Source: Zobellia nedashkovskayae (lineage in GTDB: Bacteria > Bacteroidota > Bacteroidia > Flavobacteriales > Flavobacteriaceae). Taken from it: a stretch of DNA of 64,000 nt. Positions 27,247 through 36,183 of this stretch are shown piece after piece; within the stretch, counting starts at the first letter, position 1, and each line of letters starts with the position of its first letter. The stretch lies in contig NZ_JADDXR010000002.1 in assembly GCF_015330125.1 (NCBI RefSeq), forward strand, positions 2,368,685 to 2,432,684, given 5' to 3'. The translations under genes and the position numbers were made by a program. The notes below the pieces were generated by a model, which saw only the letters and a program-made list of their open reading frames with translations, was not told the origin of the DNA and did not search any database.

Positions 27247-27309
27247 TTTTCCAATCATCACCTGAATCTGGTGAAAAATCTTCAAAATTTATTGCTGTTT
27301 ATTAATAAT

Positions 27310-27409
27310 CTACTAAATCTATAGGGTAAAAGTAAATTCTTCTATTTTTAGCCGTCTAACACAATATAAATGTACTACATTTGTTTACTCTATTAGATTG
27401 ATAGGGTAA
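27310..27409 (+). promoter_or_regulatory. Two candidate Rrf2 operators around the cys operon promoter
   Basis: CTACTAAATCTATAGGGTAA (27310-27329) and CTATTAGATTGATAGGGTAA (27390-27409) agree at 16 of 20 positions and start 80 bases apart. They flank the -7 box at 27376. The second covers the expected transcription start, where a repressor would block initiation. Confidence 0.55.
27376..27383 (+). promoter_or_regulatory. -7 promoter element of the cys operon
   Basis: TACATTTG matches TAnnTTTG exactly, 43 bases before the first gene. No good -33 element is visible, which would fit an activated or weak basal promoter. Confidence 0.5.
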
Positions 27410-27425
27410 TAAGATTAACACGAAA

Positions 27426-27689
27426 ATGATTGTAGATCAATTGATTTTAGATAAAGCAGCTTCCAAGAAAAAGTTTTCAGAAGACCAAAAATCTGAAAAG
27501 CCTGTGCGTAGTATCGCCAAAGCGGTGAGCTGGAGGGTTATAGGAACTCTAGATACATTAGTAGTTTCTTATTTGCTAACTAGTGAGGTGGCTATTGCGG
27601 CTTCTATTGCCTCCGTAGATTTTGTGACTAAGATGTTCTTATACTTCTTTCACGAGCGTTTATGGAATAAAATTAATTGGGGTAAATAA
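27426..27689 (+). CDS. DUF2061 domain membrane protein
   Basis: This 87-residue protein has the DUF2061 pattern: RSIAKAVSWRVIGTLDTLVVSYLLTSEVAIAASIASVD and the closing YFFHERLWNKINWG. Two short hydrophobic helices are expected. The family is widespread and of unknown function; in Bacteroidota it often heads sulfate-assimilation operons, as here, 7 bases before cysH. A part in sulfate uptake or membrane organisation is speculation. Confidence 0.85.
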   Translation: MIVDQLILDKAASKKKFSEDQKSEKPVRSIAKAVSWRVIGTLDTLVVSYLLTSEVAIAASIASVDFVTKMFLYFFHERLWNKINWGK

Positions 27690-27696
27690 ATAGGAT

Positions 27697-28320
27697 ATGA
27701 GTTTTTCAGAAAAAGAAATCCAAAAGCTTAACGAGCGTTTTAAAGAGGCAGACCCATCGGTTATTATTGATTGGGCTATTGAGAACTCCAAAAATGCGGT
27801 AGTTACTACCAACTTTAGACCTTACGAAGTTGCTATTTTAAATGCAGTAGCCGATGTTAAGAACGATATTCCAGTAATTTGGTGCGATACAGGTTATAAT
27901 ACGCCAAATACATATAAACATGCAGAAGAAATTATTGAGAAATTAGGTCTTCATATAGACTTGTATGTGCCTAAACAAACTAGCGCACATCGGGATAGTG
28001 TAATGGGAATACCTCAAATAGAGGACCCAAAGCATGCGGTTTTTACCGAACAGGTAAAATTAGAGCCTTTTAAAAGGGCTATGGCGGCGCACAAGCCAGA
28101 TGTTTGGTTTACCAACTTAAGAAAAGGACAAACTGCTTTAAGAGATTCATTAGATATTTTGAGTGTAAGTAGAGACGGTGTTCTTAAGGTGAGTCCGTTT
28201 TATCATTGGAGCGATGCTCAGTTAGATACCTATTTGGAAGAAAGACAATTGCCTAACGAACATAAATATTTTGATCCAACAAAGGTTCTTGAGAATCGTG
28301 AATGTGGGTTACATACTTAA
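27697..28320 (+). CDS. cysH: Phosphoadenylyl-/adenylyl-sulfate reductase
   Basis: The 207-residue cytoplasmic enzyme reduces activated sulfate to sulfite with thioredoxin. Family marks are WCDTGYNTPNTYKHAEEI near residue 67, the arginine-rich NLRKGQTALRDSL and the C-terminal catalytic ECGLHT. The two cysteine pairs that hold the [4Fe-4S] cluster of plant-type APS reductases are absent; the region reads FTEQVKLEPFKRAM. Residues alone therefore suggest a PAPS-type enzyme, although no APS kinase gene is in this operon. At 207 residues it is shorter than most members. Confidence 0.9.
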   Translation: MSFSEKEIQKLNERFKEADPSVIIDWAIENSKNAVVTTNFRPYEVAILNAVADVKNDIPVIWCDTGYNTPNTYKHAEEIIEKLGLHIDLYVPKQTSAHRDSVMGIPQIEDPKHAVFTEQVKLEPFKRAMAAHKPDVWFTNLRKGQTALRDSLDILSVSRDGVLKVSPFYHWSDAQLDTYLEERQLPNEHKYFDPTKVLENRECGLHT

Positions 28321-28392
28321 AAAGACATTCCGCTTTAAGCGAAAAAATAATAATAGAAGCATAGCAGTAGCGAACAATATATTCAAAAAATT

Positions 28393-29295
28393 ATGAGCCA
28401 AGATACATCACACATCAACGCCTTAGAAAATGAGGCCATCTACATCTTTAGAGAAGTAGCTGCTCAATTTGAGAGACCGGTACTTTTATTTTCCGGAGGT
28501 AAAGATTCCATCACATTGGTGCGTTTGGCACAAAAGGCATTTTGGCCAGCTAAAATCCCTTTCCCTTTAATGCACATAGATACAGGTCATAACTTTCCTG
28601 AAACTATTGAGTTTAGAGATAGATTGGTAGAGGAGTTAGGTCTTGAGCTTATCGTAAGAAATGTTCAGGATTCTATTGATCAAGGTAAGGTTAAAGAAGA
28701 ATCAGGTCGGTACTCAAGTAGAAACTCTTTGCAGACAACTACATTATTAGATGCTATTGAGGAATTCAAGTTTGATGCTTGTGTTGGTGGTGCTCGTAGA
28801 GATGAAGAAAAGGCAAGAGCAAAGGAGCGTATTTTTTCTGTACGTGATGATTTTGGTCAGTGGGATGAGCGTAACCAACGTCCAGAGCTTTTTGATATGT
28901 TAAACGGTCAGATAGAATTGGGTCAGAACGTACGTGTTTTTCCAATTTCTAACTGGACGGAGCTAGATGTTTGGTCTTATATTAAAGAAGAAGAGATTGA
29001 AATACCTTCTATCTACTTTGCACATAAACGTAAAGTATTCTTACGTGATGGTTTGATCTGGTCACATTCTGATTATGTATACCAAGAAGAAGACGAAGAG
29101 GTTTTAGAGCGTATGGTGCGTTTCCGTACTGTAGGTGATATGAGTTGTACTGCGGCTGTGTTTTCTGATGCTACCGATATTGAGTCTGTTGTAGAAGAGA
29201 TTCGAGATTCTAGTATTTCTGAAAGAGGAGCCCGTATTGACGATAAAAGGTCAGAAGCGGCAATGGAGAAAAGAAAACAACAAGGGTACTTTTAG
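28393..29295 (+). CDS. cysD: Sulfate adenylyltransferase subunit 2
   Basis: The 300-residue catalytic subunit of the heterodimeric ATP sulfurylase forms APS from ATP and sulfate. The PP-loop is VLLFSGGKDSITLVRLA at residues 30-46. Other family stretches are MHIDTGHNFPETIEFRD, GGARRDEEKARAKERIFS and FPISNWTELDVWSYI. Length is typical. It follows cysH by 72 bases and precedes cysN by 79. Confidence 0.96.
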   Translation: MSQDTSHINALENEAIYIFREVAAQFERPVLLFSGGKDSITLVRLAQKAFWPAKIPFPLMHIDTGHNFPETIEFRDRLVEELGLELIVRNVQDSIDQGKVKEESGRYSSRNSLQTTTLLDAIEEFKFDACVGGARRDEEKARAKERIFSVRDDFGQWDERNQRPELFDMLNGQIELGQNVRVFPISNWTELDVWSYIKEEEIEIPSIYFAHKRKVFLRDGLIWSHSDYVYQEEDEEVLERMVRFRTVGDMSCTAAVFSDATDIESVVEEIRDSSISERGARIDDKRSEAAMEKRKQQGYF

Positions 29296-29374
29296 GATTC
29301 TCAAAAGAGAACTAGTTTAAAAAATTGATTAAAAATGCCAGGAGTATTATGCTCAGGGCCTACAGCCAAAGAAG

Positions 29375-30622
29375 ATGGACGTATTAAAAATAGCAACAGC
29401 AGGTAGTGTAGATGACGGAAAAAGTACCTTGATCGGTAGAATTCTGTATGATACAAAATCATTGACTAGCGATAAGCTAGAAGCCATAGAAAAGACCAGT
29501 AAGAGTAAAGGGTATGACTACCTAGATTTCTCATTGGCCACAGATGGTCTAGTGGCCGAGCGTGAGCAAGGTATTACAATAGATGTAGCACACATCTATT
29601 TTTCAACTGCAAAGAAAAGTTACATTATAGCGGATACTCCCGGGCATGTAGAATACACACGTAACATGGTTACAGGTGCTTCTACTTCACAAGCAGCGAT
29701 TATTTTAATCGATGCTAGAAAAGGAGTTATAGAGCAAACGAACCGTCACTTTTTTATCAATAACCTATTGCGCATTAAAGACGTGGTAGTGGCTATTAAT
29801 AAAATGGACTTGGTAGATTATTCTGAGGAAACTTATAATGCTATTAAAGCCGATTTTCAGGAATTGATGGCAAAAAGGGATTACCAAGATCAGAAGATTA
29901 CATTCATTCCTGTTAGCGCCCTTAAAGGTGATAACGTAGTGAATAAAACAGACAAGACACCTTGGTATACAGGCCCTACTTTGTTAGAGCATTTCGAAGC
30001 TTTAGACCGCAAAGATATTTTTAACGTAGGTACGCCACGTTTCCCAGTTCAGTATGTTATTCGTCCAAAGACAGAAGATTTTCATGATTTTAGAGGATTC
30101 GCTGGTAAAGTTTACGGTGGTGAACTAAGCGTTGGTGATGAGGTGGTAGCACTTCCGTCTCAGACAAGATCTAAAATTAAAGAGATTTATTTTCACGATA
30201 AGAAATACCAGACGGCTTCAAGAAGATCATCTGTAACGATAACTCTTGAAGATGAAATCAATATCAGTAGAGGAGATATGTTGGTAAAAGTTGACGAGAT
30301 GCCTACTATAGAAAAGCAGTTTACGGCTACCATTTCTTGGATGGATTCAAATAAACTGACTACAGGTAAGAAATACGTTGTACAGCATGGTGTGAACAAA
30401 GTATTGGCCAAAGTAGATAACATTCACCACAAAATTAATCCAGATTATTCAGGTATTGATTCGGATGTAGATGGGTTGGGCATGAATGATATTGCTCAGG
30501 TAACCTTCAAATTAAACAAGCCTATTTTTTACGATAAGTTTAAAGATCACCGTACCAATGGTTCGTTCATCTTAATAGATACGCAGACCAATAGTACAGT
30601 AGGAGCAGGCTTCATAAGCTAA
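29375..30622 (+). CDS. cysN: Sulfate adenylyltransferase subunit 1 (GTPase)
   Basis: The 415-residue elongation-factor-like GTPase drives APS formation by CysD. G1 is GSVDDGKST at residues 10-18, G3 is DTPGH, and G4 is NKMD. Beta-barrel domains follow (RFPVQYVIRP, GGELSVGDEVVALPS). It is not fused to APS kinase, unlike CysNC proteins. The start MDVLKIATAG leaves a 79-base gap after cysD; an overlapping small frame from 29336 is out of phase and not convincing. Confidence 0.96.
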   Translation: MDVLKIATAGSVDDGKSTLIGRILYDTKSLTSDKLEAIEKTSKSKGYDYLDFSLATDGLVAEREQGITIDVAHIYFSTAKKSYIIADTPGHVEYTRNMVTGASTSQAAIILIDARKGVIEQTNRHFFINNLLRIKDVVVAINKMDLVDYSEETYNAIKADFQELMAKRDYQDQKITFIPVSALKGDNVVNKTDKTPWYTGPTLLEHFEALDRKDIFNVGTPRFPVQYVIRPKTEDFHDFRGFAGKVYGGELSVGDEVVALPSQTRSKIKEIYFHDKKYQTASRRSSVTITLEDEINISRGDMLVKVDEMPTIEKQFTATISWMDSNKLTTGKKYVVQHGVNKVLAKVDNIHHKINPDYSGIDSDVDGLGMNDIAQVTFKLNKPIFYDKFKDHRTNGSFILIDTQTNSTVGAGFIS

Positions 30623-30747
30623 GAAGTGTCTCATTAAACTAAAAAGGCTAAGTCGTGTTGATTTAATCAGCTCTATAAAACCTATAGAAAAAATATACAA
30701 TTAATAAATCTACCTATAAAAAGGTAAGAAACTAGAAGAGATACAGC

Positions 30748-32838
30748 ATGCAGAGTTTCAGAACAGAAATAGAAAACCCGATAGTTGAGAAGGATATTTT
30801 GGCCCTAGAGGCTAAAATACGCCAGTTCAAAGAAGGTAATTTAGACGAAGAAAAGTTCCGCAGTTTGCGTTTGGCCAGAGGTGTTTACGGTCAGCGTCAG
30901 CCAGGGGTACAGATGATTCGTATTAAATTGCCGTACGGTAAGGTTACTTCTAAGCAGTTAAAGCGTATTAGTGATGTTTCTGATGAGTATTCTAGAGGTA
31001 GATTACATATTACTACACGTCAGGATATCCAAATTCATTATGTTGATCTAGACCGTACACCAGAACTTTGGGCGGAGTTGGAGAAAGATGATGTTACCAT
31101 TCGTGAAGCTTGTGGTAATACGGTGCGTAACGTAACGGCTAGTGAAACTGCAGGTATTGATATAGATGAGCCATTTGATGTTTCGCCTTACGCACATGCA
31201 CTTTTTGAATATTTCCTACGTAACCCGATCAGTCAAGAAATGGGGCGTAAGTTTAAGGTTTCTTTTTCTGCTAGTGATGCGGATACAGGTCTTTCATACA
31301 TGCACGATCTTGGTTTTATCGCTAAAATACAAGATGGTGTAAAAGGTTTTAAAGTAATGTTAGCTGGTGGATTAGGTTCTCAGCCACGTCACGCCGAGCT
31401 GCTTTTTGAATTTCTTGCAGCAGATAAAATTATTCCTTTAATGGAAGGTGTGGTTCGTGTTTTTGACCGTTATGGCGAAAGAAAGAGTAGGGCCAAAGCA
31501 AGAATGAAGTTTTTGTTGAAAGACTTAGGTCTTGATGGATTTAAAGCTTTATTGGAAGAAGAGCAAAAAGCGATTCCTGTTCAAATATATCCTATTGATG
31601 AAGCTGCATATCCAAAAGTGGAGGTGGCTAAAGTTGATGCACCTCAAGTGGAAATAGAAGATACGGAAGCTTTTGAAATCTGGAAGTCAACAAATCTTAT
31701 TCCTCAGAAACAAGAAGGTTATTCTGCAATTGGTATTAAAGTGCTTTTAGGAGATTTTTATACAGATAAAGCAAGATTGTTGGCGGATTTGGTAGAGCAA
31801 TATGCTGCTGGCGAATTAAGATTGAGCTTGCGTCAAAATATATTGATTCCTTATGTAGCAAACGATTTGGTTCCTTTTTTCTATAATGAATTAAAGAAAT
31901 TAGGTTTTGTTGAGGCCGGTTATAACAAAGCTATAGATATTACAGCTTGCCCGGGTACGGATACTTGTAACTTGGGTATTGCCAGTAGTACAGGTATTGC
32001 CGAGGAATTAGAAAGAATTATGAAAGTGGAGTATCCGCAGTACATCAGCAACCCTGATGTTGTAATTAAAATTAGCGGATGTATGAATGCCTGTGGTCAG
32101 CATAACATGGCCAATATCGGTTTTCAGGGAATGAGTGTTAGAACAAAGGATAAATTGGTAGCACCGGCACTTCAAGTATTGTTGGGTGGTGGTACCGATG
32201 GAAACGGTAACGGAAGATTTGCCGATAAAGTAGTGAAAGTACCTTCTAAAAGAGGTCCTCAAGCATTACGATTGATTTTGGACGATTACGACCAAAACGG
32301 AAACGGAAAGTCGTATGCTGATTATTACGAAGAGAAAGGTCAGATGTATTTTTATGATTTTCTGACGCCACTTTCTGACGTTGATAATCTTACTGCAGAA
32401 GATTTTATCGACTGGGGTAACACGGAACGTTATGAAAAAGCGATTGGTATTGGTGAGTGTGCCGGTGTGGTAATTGACCTTATTGCAACCTTACTTTTTG
32501 AAAGCGAAGAGAAAATACAGACAGCACAAGAGTCTTTTGACGAAAACAAATGGGCAGCAAGTATCTACCATTCGTATTCTTCAATGGTTAACTCTGCAAA
32601 AGCAATGTTGACTTCCGAGAAAGCGAAAGTGAACACGCATGCAAGTATCATTAAGGATTTTGATGAAAAATTTGTTGCCTCTGGCAGAATAGATTTAGGT
32701 CAAGGTTTTGAAGAACTTGTTTTAAAACTGAATAAGAACGAACCAACGGAAGCTTTTGCAAAAAGCTACTTAGAAGATGCCAAGGTATTTTTAAAAGCAG
32801 TTGAAAAGTTTAGACAACAAGAATTAGCAGAAGCTTAA
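30748..32838 (+). CDS. Ferredoxin-type sulfite reductase with C-terminal HEPN-like domain
   Basis: This 696-residue enzyme belongs to the nitrite/sulfite reductase hemoprotein family, reducing sulfite to sulfide with a siroheme-[4Fe-4S] centre. Two ferrodoxin-like/4Fe-4S repeats are visible, with cluster ligands in CPGTDTCNLGIAS and CMNACGQHNM near residues 395-450. After about residue 560 a helical tail (AASIYHSYSSMVNSAKAMLTSE) resembles a HEPN domain; most CysI/NirA proteins stop before it. Gene order with cysHDN, cobA and an FNR-like flavoprotein argues for sulfite rather than nitrite. Confidence 0.92.
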   Translation: MQSFRTEIENPIVEKDILALEAKIRQFKEGNLDEEKFRSLRLARGVYGQRQPGVQMIRIKLPYGKVTSKQLKRISDVSDEYSRGRLHITTRQDIQIHYVDLDRTPELWAELEKDDVTIREACGNTVRNVTASETAGIDIDEPFDVSPYAHALFEYFLRNPISQEMGRKFKVSFSASDADTGLSYMHDLGFIAKIQDGVKGFKVMLAGGLGSQPRHAELLFEFLAADKIIPLMEGVVRVFDRYGERKSRAKARMKFLLKDLGLDGFKALLEEEQKAIPVQIYPIDEAAYPKVEVAKVDAPQVEIEDTEAFEIWKSTNLIPQKQEGYSAIGIKVLLGDFYTDKARLLADLVEQYAAGELRLSLRQNILIPYVANDLVPFFYNELKKLGFVEAGYNKAIDITACPGTDTCNLGIASSTGIAEELERIMKVEYPQYISNPDVVIKISGCMNACGQHNMANIGFQGMSVRTKDKLVAPALQVLLGGGTDGNGNGRFADKVVKVPSKRGPQALRLILDDYDQNGNGKSYADYYEEKGQMYFYDFLTPLSDVDNLTAEDFIDWGNTERYEKAIGIGECAGVVIDLIATLLFESEEKIQTAQESFDENKWAASIYHSYSSMVNSAKAMLTSEKAKVNTHASIIKDFDEKFVASGRIDLGQGFEELVLKLNKNEPTEAFAKSYLEDAKVFLKAVEKFRQQELAEA

Positions 32839-32840
32839 GC

Positions 32841-33638
32841 ATGAAATATACCAACCAAAATAATAACACTTTATCTAACGAGGGCGGTCGCTTTACGGTT
32901 GTAGGAGCAGGTCCTGGTGATGTTGAGCTCATAACGCTCAAGGCCATCAAGGCGCTTGCTAGTGCAGATGTAGTGTTATACGATGCGTTGGTGTCGGTTG
33001 AGCTGTTGGATTATGCCCCCAAAGCCGAACAGATTTTTGTAGGCAAAAGAAAAGGATGCTATGCATACCAACAAGAACAGATAAACGAATTGATTGTAGA
33101 GAGAGCTAAAACCAATGCACATGTGGTGCGTTTAAAAGGAGGAGATCCATTTGTATTTGGTCGTGGTGCCGAAGAAATGGAATACGCTGCAGCTCACGGG
33201 TTGCAAGTAGCCATGGTTCCTGGTATATCCTCATGTTTGTCGGTTCCTGCATCTCAAAATATTCCGGTTACTAAAAGAGGTGCTTCCGAAAGTTTCTGGG
33301 TGATTACCGGAACAACTAAAGAACATAAACTTTCAGGAGATGTGGCTTTAGCTGCAAAAAGTAATGCTACAGTCGTTATTTTGATGGGCATGTCCAAGCT
33401 ATCGCAAATAGTGGAATTGTTCAAAACAGAAGGTAAATCTGAAACCCCAATTGCTATCGTACAAAACGGGACCAGGAAAGACGAAAGAATTACAGTAGGT
33501 ACTATTGCTTCCATTGAAAATGATGTGGAAAAGCAACAATTGACCAATCCAGCAATAATTATAATAGGTGAAGTAGTAAAACACAGGGCGGGCATTTTAT
33601 CCATTGCCCAGAATCAAGAATTACAGTTAAGTAAATAG
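32841..33638 (+). CDS. cobA: Uroporphyrinogen-III C-methyltransferase
   Basis: The 265-residue enzyme methylates uroporphyrinogen III twice with SAM to give precorrin-2, the first step to siroheme. The motifs are VGAGPGDVELITLKA at residues 20-34, VRLKGGDPFVFGRGAEE near 95 and VPGISSCLSVPA. It begins two bases after the sulfite reductase stop codon, so translation is coupled with the enzyme that needs the cofactor. The precorrin-2 dehydrogenase/ferrochelatase that completes siroheme is not in the operon. The N-terminal 15 residues are variable. Confidence 0.95.
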   Translation: MKYTNQNNNTLSNEGGRFTVVGAGPGDVELITLKAIKALASADVVLYDALVSVELLDYAPKAEQIFVGKRKGCYAYQQEQINELIVERAKTNAHVVRLKGGDPFVFGRGAEEMEYAAAHGLQVAMVPGISSCLSVPASQNIPVTKRGASESFWVITGTTKEHKLSGDVALAAKSNATVVILMGMSKLSQIVELFKTEGKSETPIAIVQNGTRKDERITVGTIASIENDVEKQQLTNPAIIIIGEVVKHRAGILSIAQNQELQLSK

Positions 33639-33640
33639 TT

Positions 33641-34702
33641 ATGATAAAAACAGATATTCTCATCATAGGCGCAGGCCCAACAGGTCTTTTTACAGTATTT
33701 GAAGCAGGCTTGTTGAAATTAAAATGCCATTTGATAGATGCATTACCACAAACAGGTGGGCAGTGTTCGGAAATATATCCAAAGAAACCGATTTATGATA
33801 TCCCGGCTTTCCCGGAAATTCTTGCAGGAGATTTGGTAACGAACCTTATGGAGCAAATAAAACCATTTGAGGCGGGTTATACTTTGGGTGAGCGTGCTCA
33901 AACTTTGGATAAGCAAGAAGACGGTTCTTTTATCGTAACTACGAATAAAGGTACAAAGCATCACGCTCCTGTAGTTGTAATTGCTGGCGGACTTGGTTCT
34001 TTTGAACCTAGAAAACCACCTATTGAGAACATTACGGATTTTGAAGATAAAGGTGTTGCTTACATCATTAAAGACCCTGAAGTGTACAGAGACAAAAAAG
34101 TGGTTATTGCCGGTGGTGGCGATTCTGCTTTGGACTGGGCTATTTTCTTGGCCGATGTAGCTTCTGAAGTATCTTTGGTACACAGAAGAAATGAGTTTAG
34201 AGGAGCTTTGGATTCTGTTGAAAAAGCAGCAGAATTGGCAAAAGCAGGAAAAATAAAATTGTTCACCGAAGCTGAGGTGAAGAAACTATATGGCGATGAT
34301 CATTTAGAGGCAGTTGTTGTTAAGCATAACGATGCCGAAAAAGGAGAGAGCTATGTTGAGGTAGATAGTTTTATTCCGTTATTCGGTCTTTCTCCAAAAT
34401 TAGGGCCAATCGGTGATTGGGGTCTAGAGATTGAGAAAAATGCTATCAAGGTAAACAACGCTAAAGATTACCAAACAAACATACCGGGAGTTTTTGCTAT
34501 TGGAGATGTAAATACATACGAAGGCAAATTAAAACTGATTTTATCAGGTTTCCATGAGGCTGCGGTAATGTGTCAGTTTGCGTATAAATTGATAAATCCA
34601 GGTAAAAGATACGTTATGAAATACACCACTGTAGGTGGAGTAGAAGGATTTGACGGTACAAAGAAAGAGGCCAAAAAAGAGGTCGTTCAAAGTATTTCTT
34701 AA
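33641..34702 (+). CDS. Thioredoxin-reductase-like ferredoxin/flavodoxin-NADP+ reductase
   Basis: A 353-residue FAD flavoprotein with an N-terminal dinucleotide site (IIGAGPTGLFTVFEAG) and a second NAD(P) site (VVIAGGGDSALDWAIFLAD, residues 150-168). It lacks the redox-active CxxC of thioredoxin reductase, as do type-2 ferredoxin-NADP+ reductases. It starts two bases after cobA, so it most likely supplies electrons to the sulfite reductase through ferredoxin. A strong terminator follows. Confidence 0.9.
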   Translation: MIKTDILIIGAGPTGLFTVFEAGLLKLKCHLIDALPQTGGQCSEIYPKKPIYDIPAFPEILAGDLVTNLMEQIKPFEAGYTLGERAQTLDKQEDGSFIVTTNKGTKHHAPVVVIAGGLGSFEPRKPPIENITDFEDKGVAYIIKDPEVYRDKKVVIAGGGDSALDWAIFLADVASEVSLVHRRNEFRGALDSVEKAAELAKAGKIKLFTEAEVKKLYGDDHLEAVVVKHNDAEKGESYVEVDSFIPLFGLSPKLGPIGDWGLEIEKNAIKVNNAKDYQTNIPGVFAIGDVNTYEGKLKLILSGFHEAAVMCQFAYKLINPGKRYVMKYTTVGGVEGFDGTKKEAKKEVVQSIS

Positions 34703-34727
34703 GTAATTATTAGTGTTCATAATTAGT

Positions 34728-34765
34728 AAAAACCTTCTGTTATTCTAATATAACAGAAGGTTTTT
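34728..34765 (+). terminator. Terminator of the cys operon
   Basis: A 15-bp stem (AAAAACCTTCTGTTA / TAACAGAAGGTTTTT) with an eight-base loop ends in a T tract. Confidence 0.92.
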
Positions 34766-34799
34766 GTGAAATATGTAGGGCCAAAAACAGCTAGGTTTC

Positions 34800-34831
34800 T
34801 TTGGTTTTGAACTAGATGTGGCGTTACTTTG
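34800..34831 (+). promoter_or_regulatory. Promoter of the metH operon
   Basis: TTTG (34800-34803), a 20-base spacer and TTACTTTG (34824-34831, one mismatch to TAnnTTTG) lie about 26 bases before the SAM-I aptamer. Confidence 0.5.
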
Positions 34832-34857
34832 CAAATCGTTCATTAAAATACGTGACT

Positions 34858-34961
34858 GTTATCAAGAAAGGCGGAGGGATTAGACCCTGTGAAACCTTGG
34901 CAACCCTTTTCTTATAAAGAAGGTGCTACATTCTATCCTACATATTTGTAGGACAGATAAC
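34858..34961 (+). ncRNA. SAM-I (S-box) riboswitch upstream of metH
   Basis: P1 pairs GTTATC (34858-34863) with GATAAC (34956-34961). Conserved blocks are AAGAAAGGCGGAGGGA, GACCCTGTGAAACCTTGGCA and AAGGTGCTACATTCTATCCT, nearly identical to the copy before metY. A 7-bp hairpin CAATTAT/ATAATTG (34971-35007) followed by TTTG may be the expression platform. SAM would switch off metH and metF. Confidence 0.94.
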
Positions 34962-35082
34962 AAAGAGAGGCAATTATATTTGTCCTTATTCCTTTGCTTG
35001 ATAATTGTTTGTAGGTTGATTTTAAATAATGTTTTTGATGTTTTATATATCAAATTCAATTATAAATGAATGCTCAATTAGA

Positions 35083-35088
35083 AGGAGG
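35083..35088 (+). promoter_or_regulatory. Shine-Dalgarno-like AGGAGG before the metH N-terminal subunit
   Basis: AGGAGG lies seven bases before ATG 35096. Such sequences are rare in Bacteroidota and absent from most genes here. It favours 35096 over the in-frame ATG at 35066, in whose reading frame it would otherwise be coding. Confidence 0.5.
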
Positions 35089-35095
35089 AAAAGAA

Positions 35096-36100
35096 ATGAA
35101 AAATATTCGAGAAATATTAAAGGAACGCATACTAGTGTTAGATGGTGCCATGGGTACGATGTTGCAACGCTATAAATTTACCGAGGAAGATTTTCGCGGT
35201 GAGCGTTTTAAGGATTGGAAATCTCCGGTACAGGGTAATAATGATTTATTATCCCTAACACAACCGGAAGCTATAGCAGAGGTGCATAGAAAGTACTTTG
35301 CTGCGGGAGCGGATATAGTTGAAACCAATACGTTTTCTAGTACAACAATCGCCATGGCAGATTACGGTATGGAAGAATTAGTGTACGACTTGAATTTTGA
35401 ATCTGCGCGGATTGCTAAGGAAGTTGCAGATGAATTTACGGCCAAAGAACCTAATAAACCGCGCTTTGTTGTGGGAAGTTTAGGGCCTACTAATAAGACG
35501 GCAAGCATGTCTCCTGATGTTAATGATCCTGGTTATAGGGCTGTTTCTTTTGATGAGTTAAGAATTGCTTATAAACAACAAGTAGAAGCCTTGTTAGATG
35601 GCGGAGTAGATATGTTGATGGTGGAAACTATTTTTGACACATTGAATGCGAAAGCCGCATTATTTGCCATAGAAGAAGTAAAAGAAGAACGTAATATAGA
35701 TGTGCCTATAATGGTAAGCGGGACAATAACAGATGCTTCTGGTAGAACCTTATCAGGACAGACGGCCGAAGCATTTTTGATTTCTGTTTCGCATATTCCA
35801 ATTTTATCCGTTGGTTTTAATTGTGCATTAGGAGCAGACCAATTGGTGCCACATTTAGAAGTGTTGTCTACTAAAACGGAGCATGCTGTTTCAGCTCACC
35901 CTAATGCCGGTTTACCAAATGCTTTTGGAGAATATGATGAAACGCCGGAACAAATGGCGGCGCAGATAAAAGAATATGTAGAAAAAGGTTTGGTCAATAT
36001 CGTTGGTGGATGCTGCGGTACTACACCGGAACATATTAAGGAAATTGCTGATTTGGTAAAAAAGTATGATCCAAGGTCGTTACCCGTTACCGGACAATAA
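35096..36100 (+). CDS. metH: Methionine synthase, homocysteine-methyltransferase subunit
   Basis: This 334-residue protein is the zinc-dependent homocysteine-binding module of cobalamin methionine synthase. It starts [21 protein letters not shown] and has the zinc ligands in [11 protein letters not shown] near residue 240 and the [10 protein letters not shown] pair near 310. In enterobacteria this is the first domain of one MetH chain; here it is a separate gene, followed after 83 bases by the remaining modules. An ATG at 35066 would add ten residues. Expression is under the SAM-I riboswitch. Confidence 0.93.
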   Translation: MKNIREILKERILVLDGAMGTMLQRYKFTEEDFRGERFKDWKSPVQGNNDLLSLTQPEAIAEVHRKYFAAGADIVETNTFSSTTIAMADYGMEELVYDLNFESARIAKEVADEFTAKEPNKPRFVVGSLGPTNKTASMSPDVNDPGYRAVSFDELRIAYKQQVEALLDGGVDMLMVETIFDTLNAKAALFAIEEVKEERNIDVPIMVSGTITDASGRTLSGQTAEAFLISVSHIPILSVGFNCALGADQLVPHLEVLSTKTEHAVSAHPNAGLPNAFGEYDETPEQMAAQIKEYVEKGLVNIVGGCCGTTPEHIKEIADLVKKYDPRSLPVTGQ

Positions 36101-36183
36101 TTTTGTTGTTGCCAACCAAGTAAATAGCTGTAAAAAATAAATAAACGGATTCATCACGTATTATAAAAAATGATGAAGATACT

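Noticed and set aside
29336..29406. A short out-of-frame ATG reading frame just before and into cysN.
   Set aside because: It would be a 23-codon peptide without a biased composition or hairpins, so not a credible leader peptide.
33743..34183. A 146-codon minus-strand frame inside the FNR-like gene.
   Set aside because: Shadow of a clear flavoprotein gene; no start context or family similarity.
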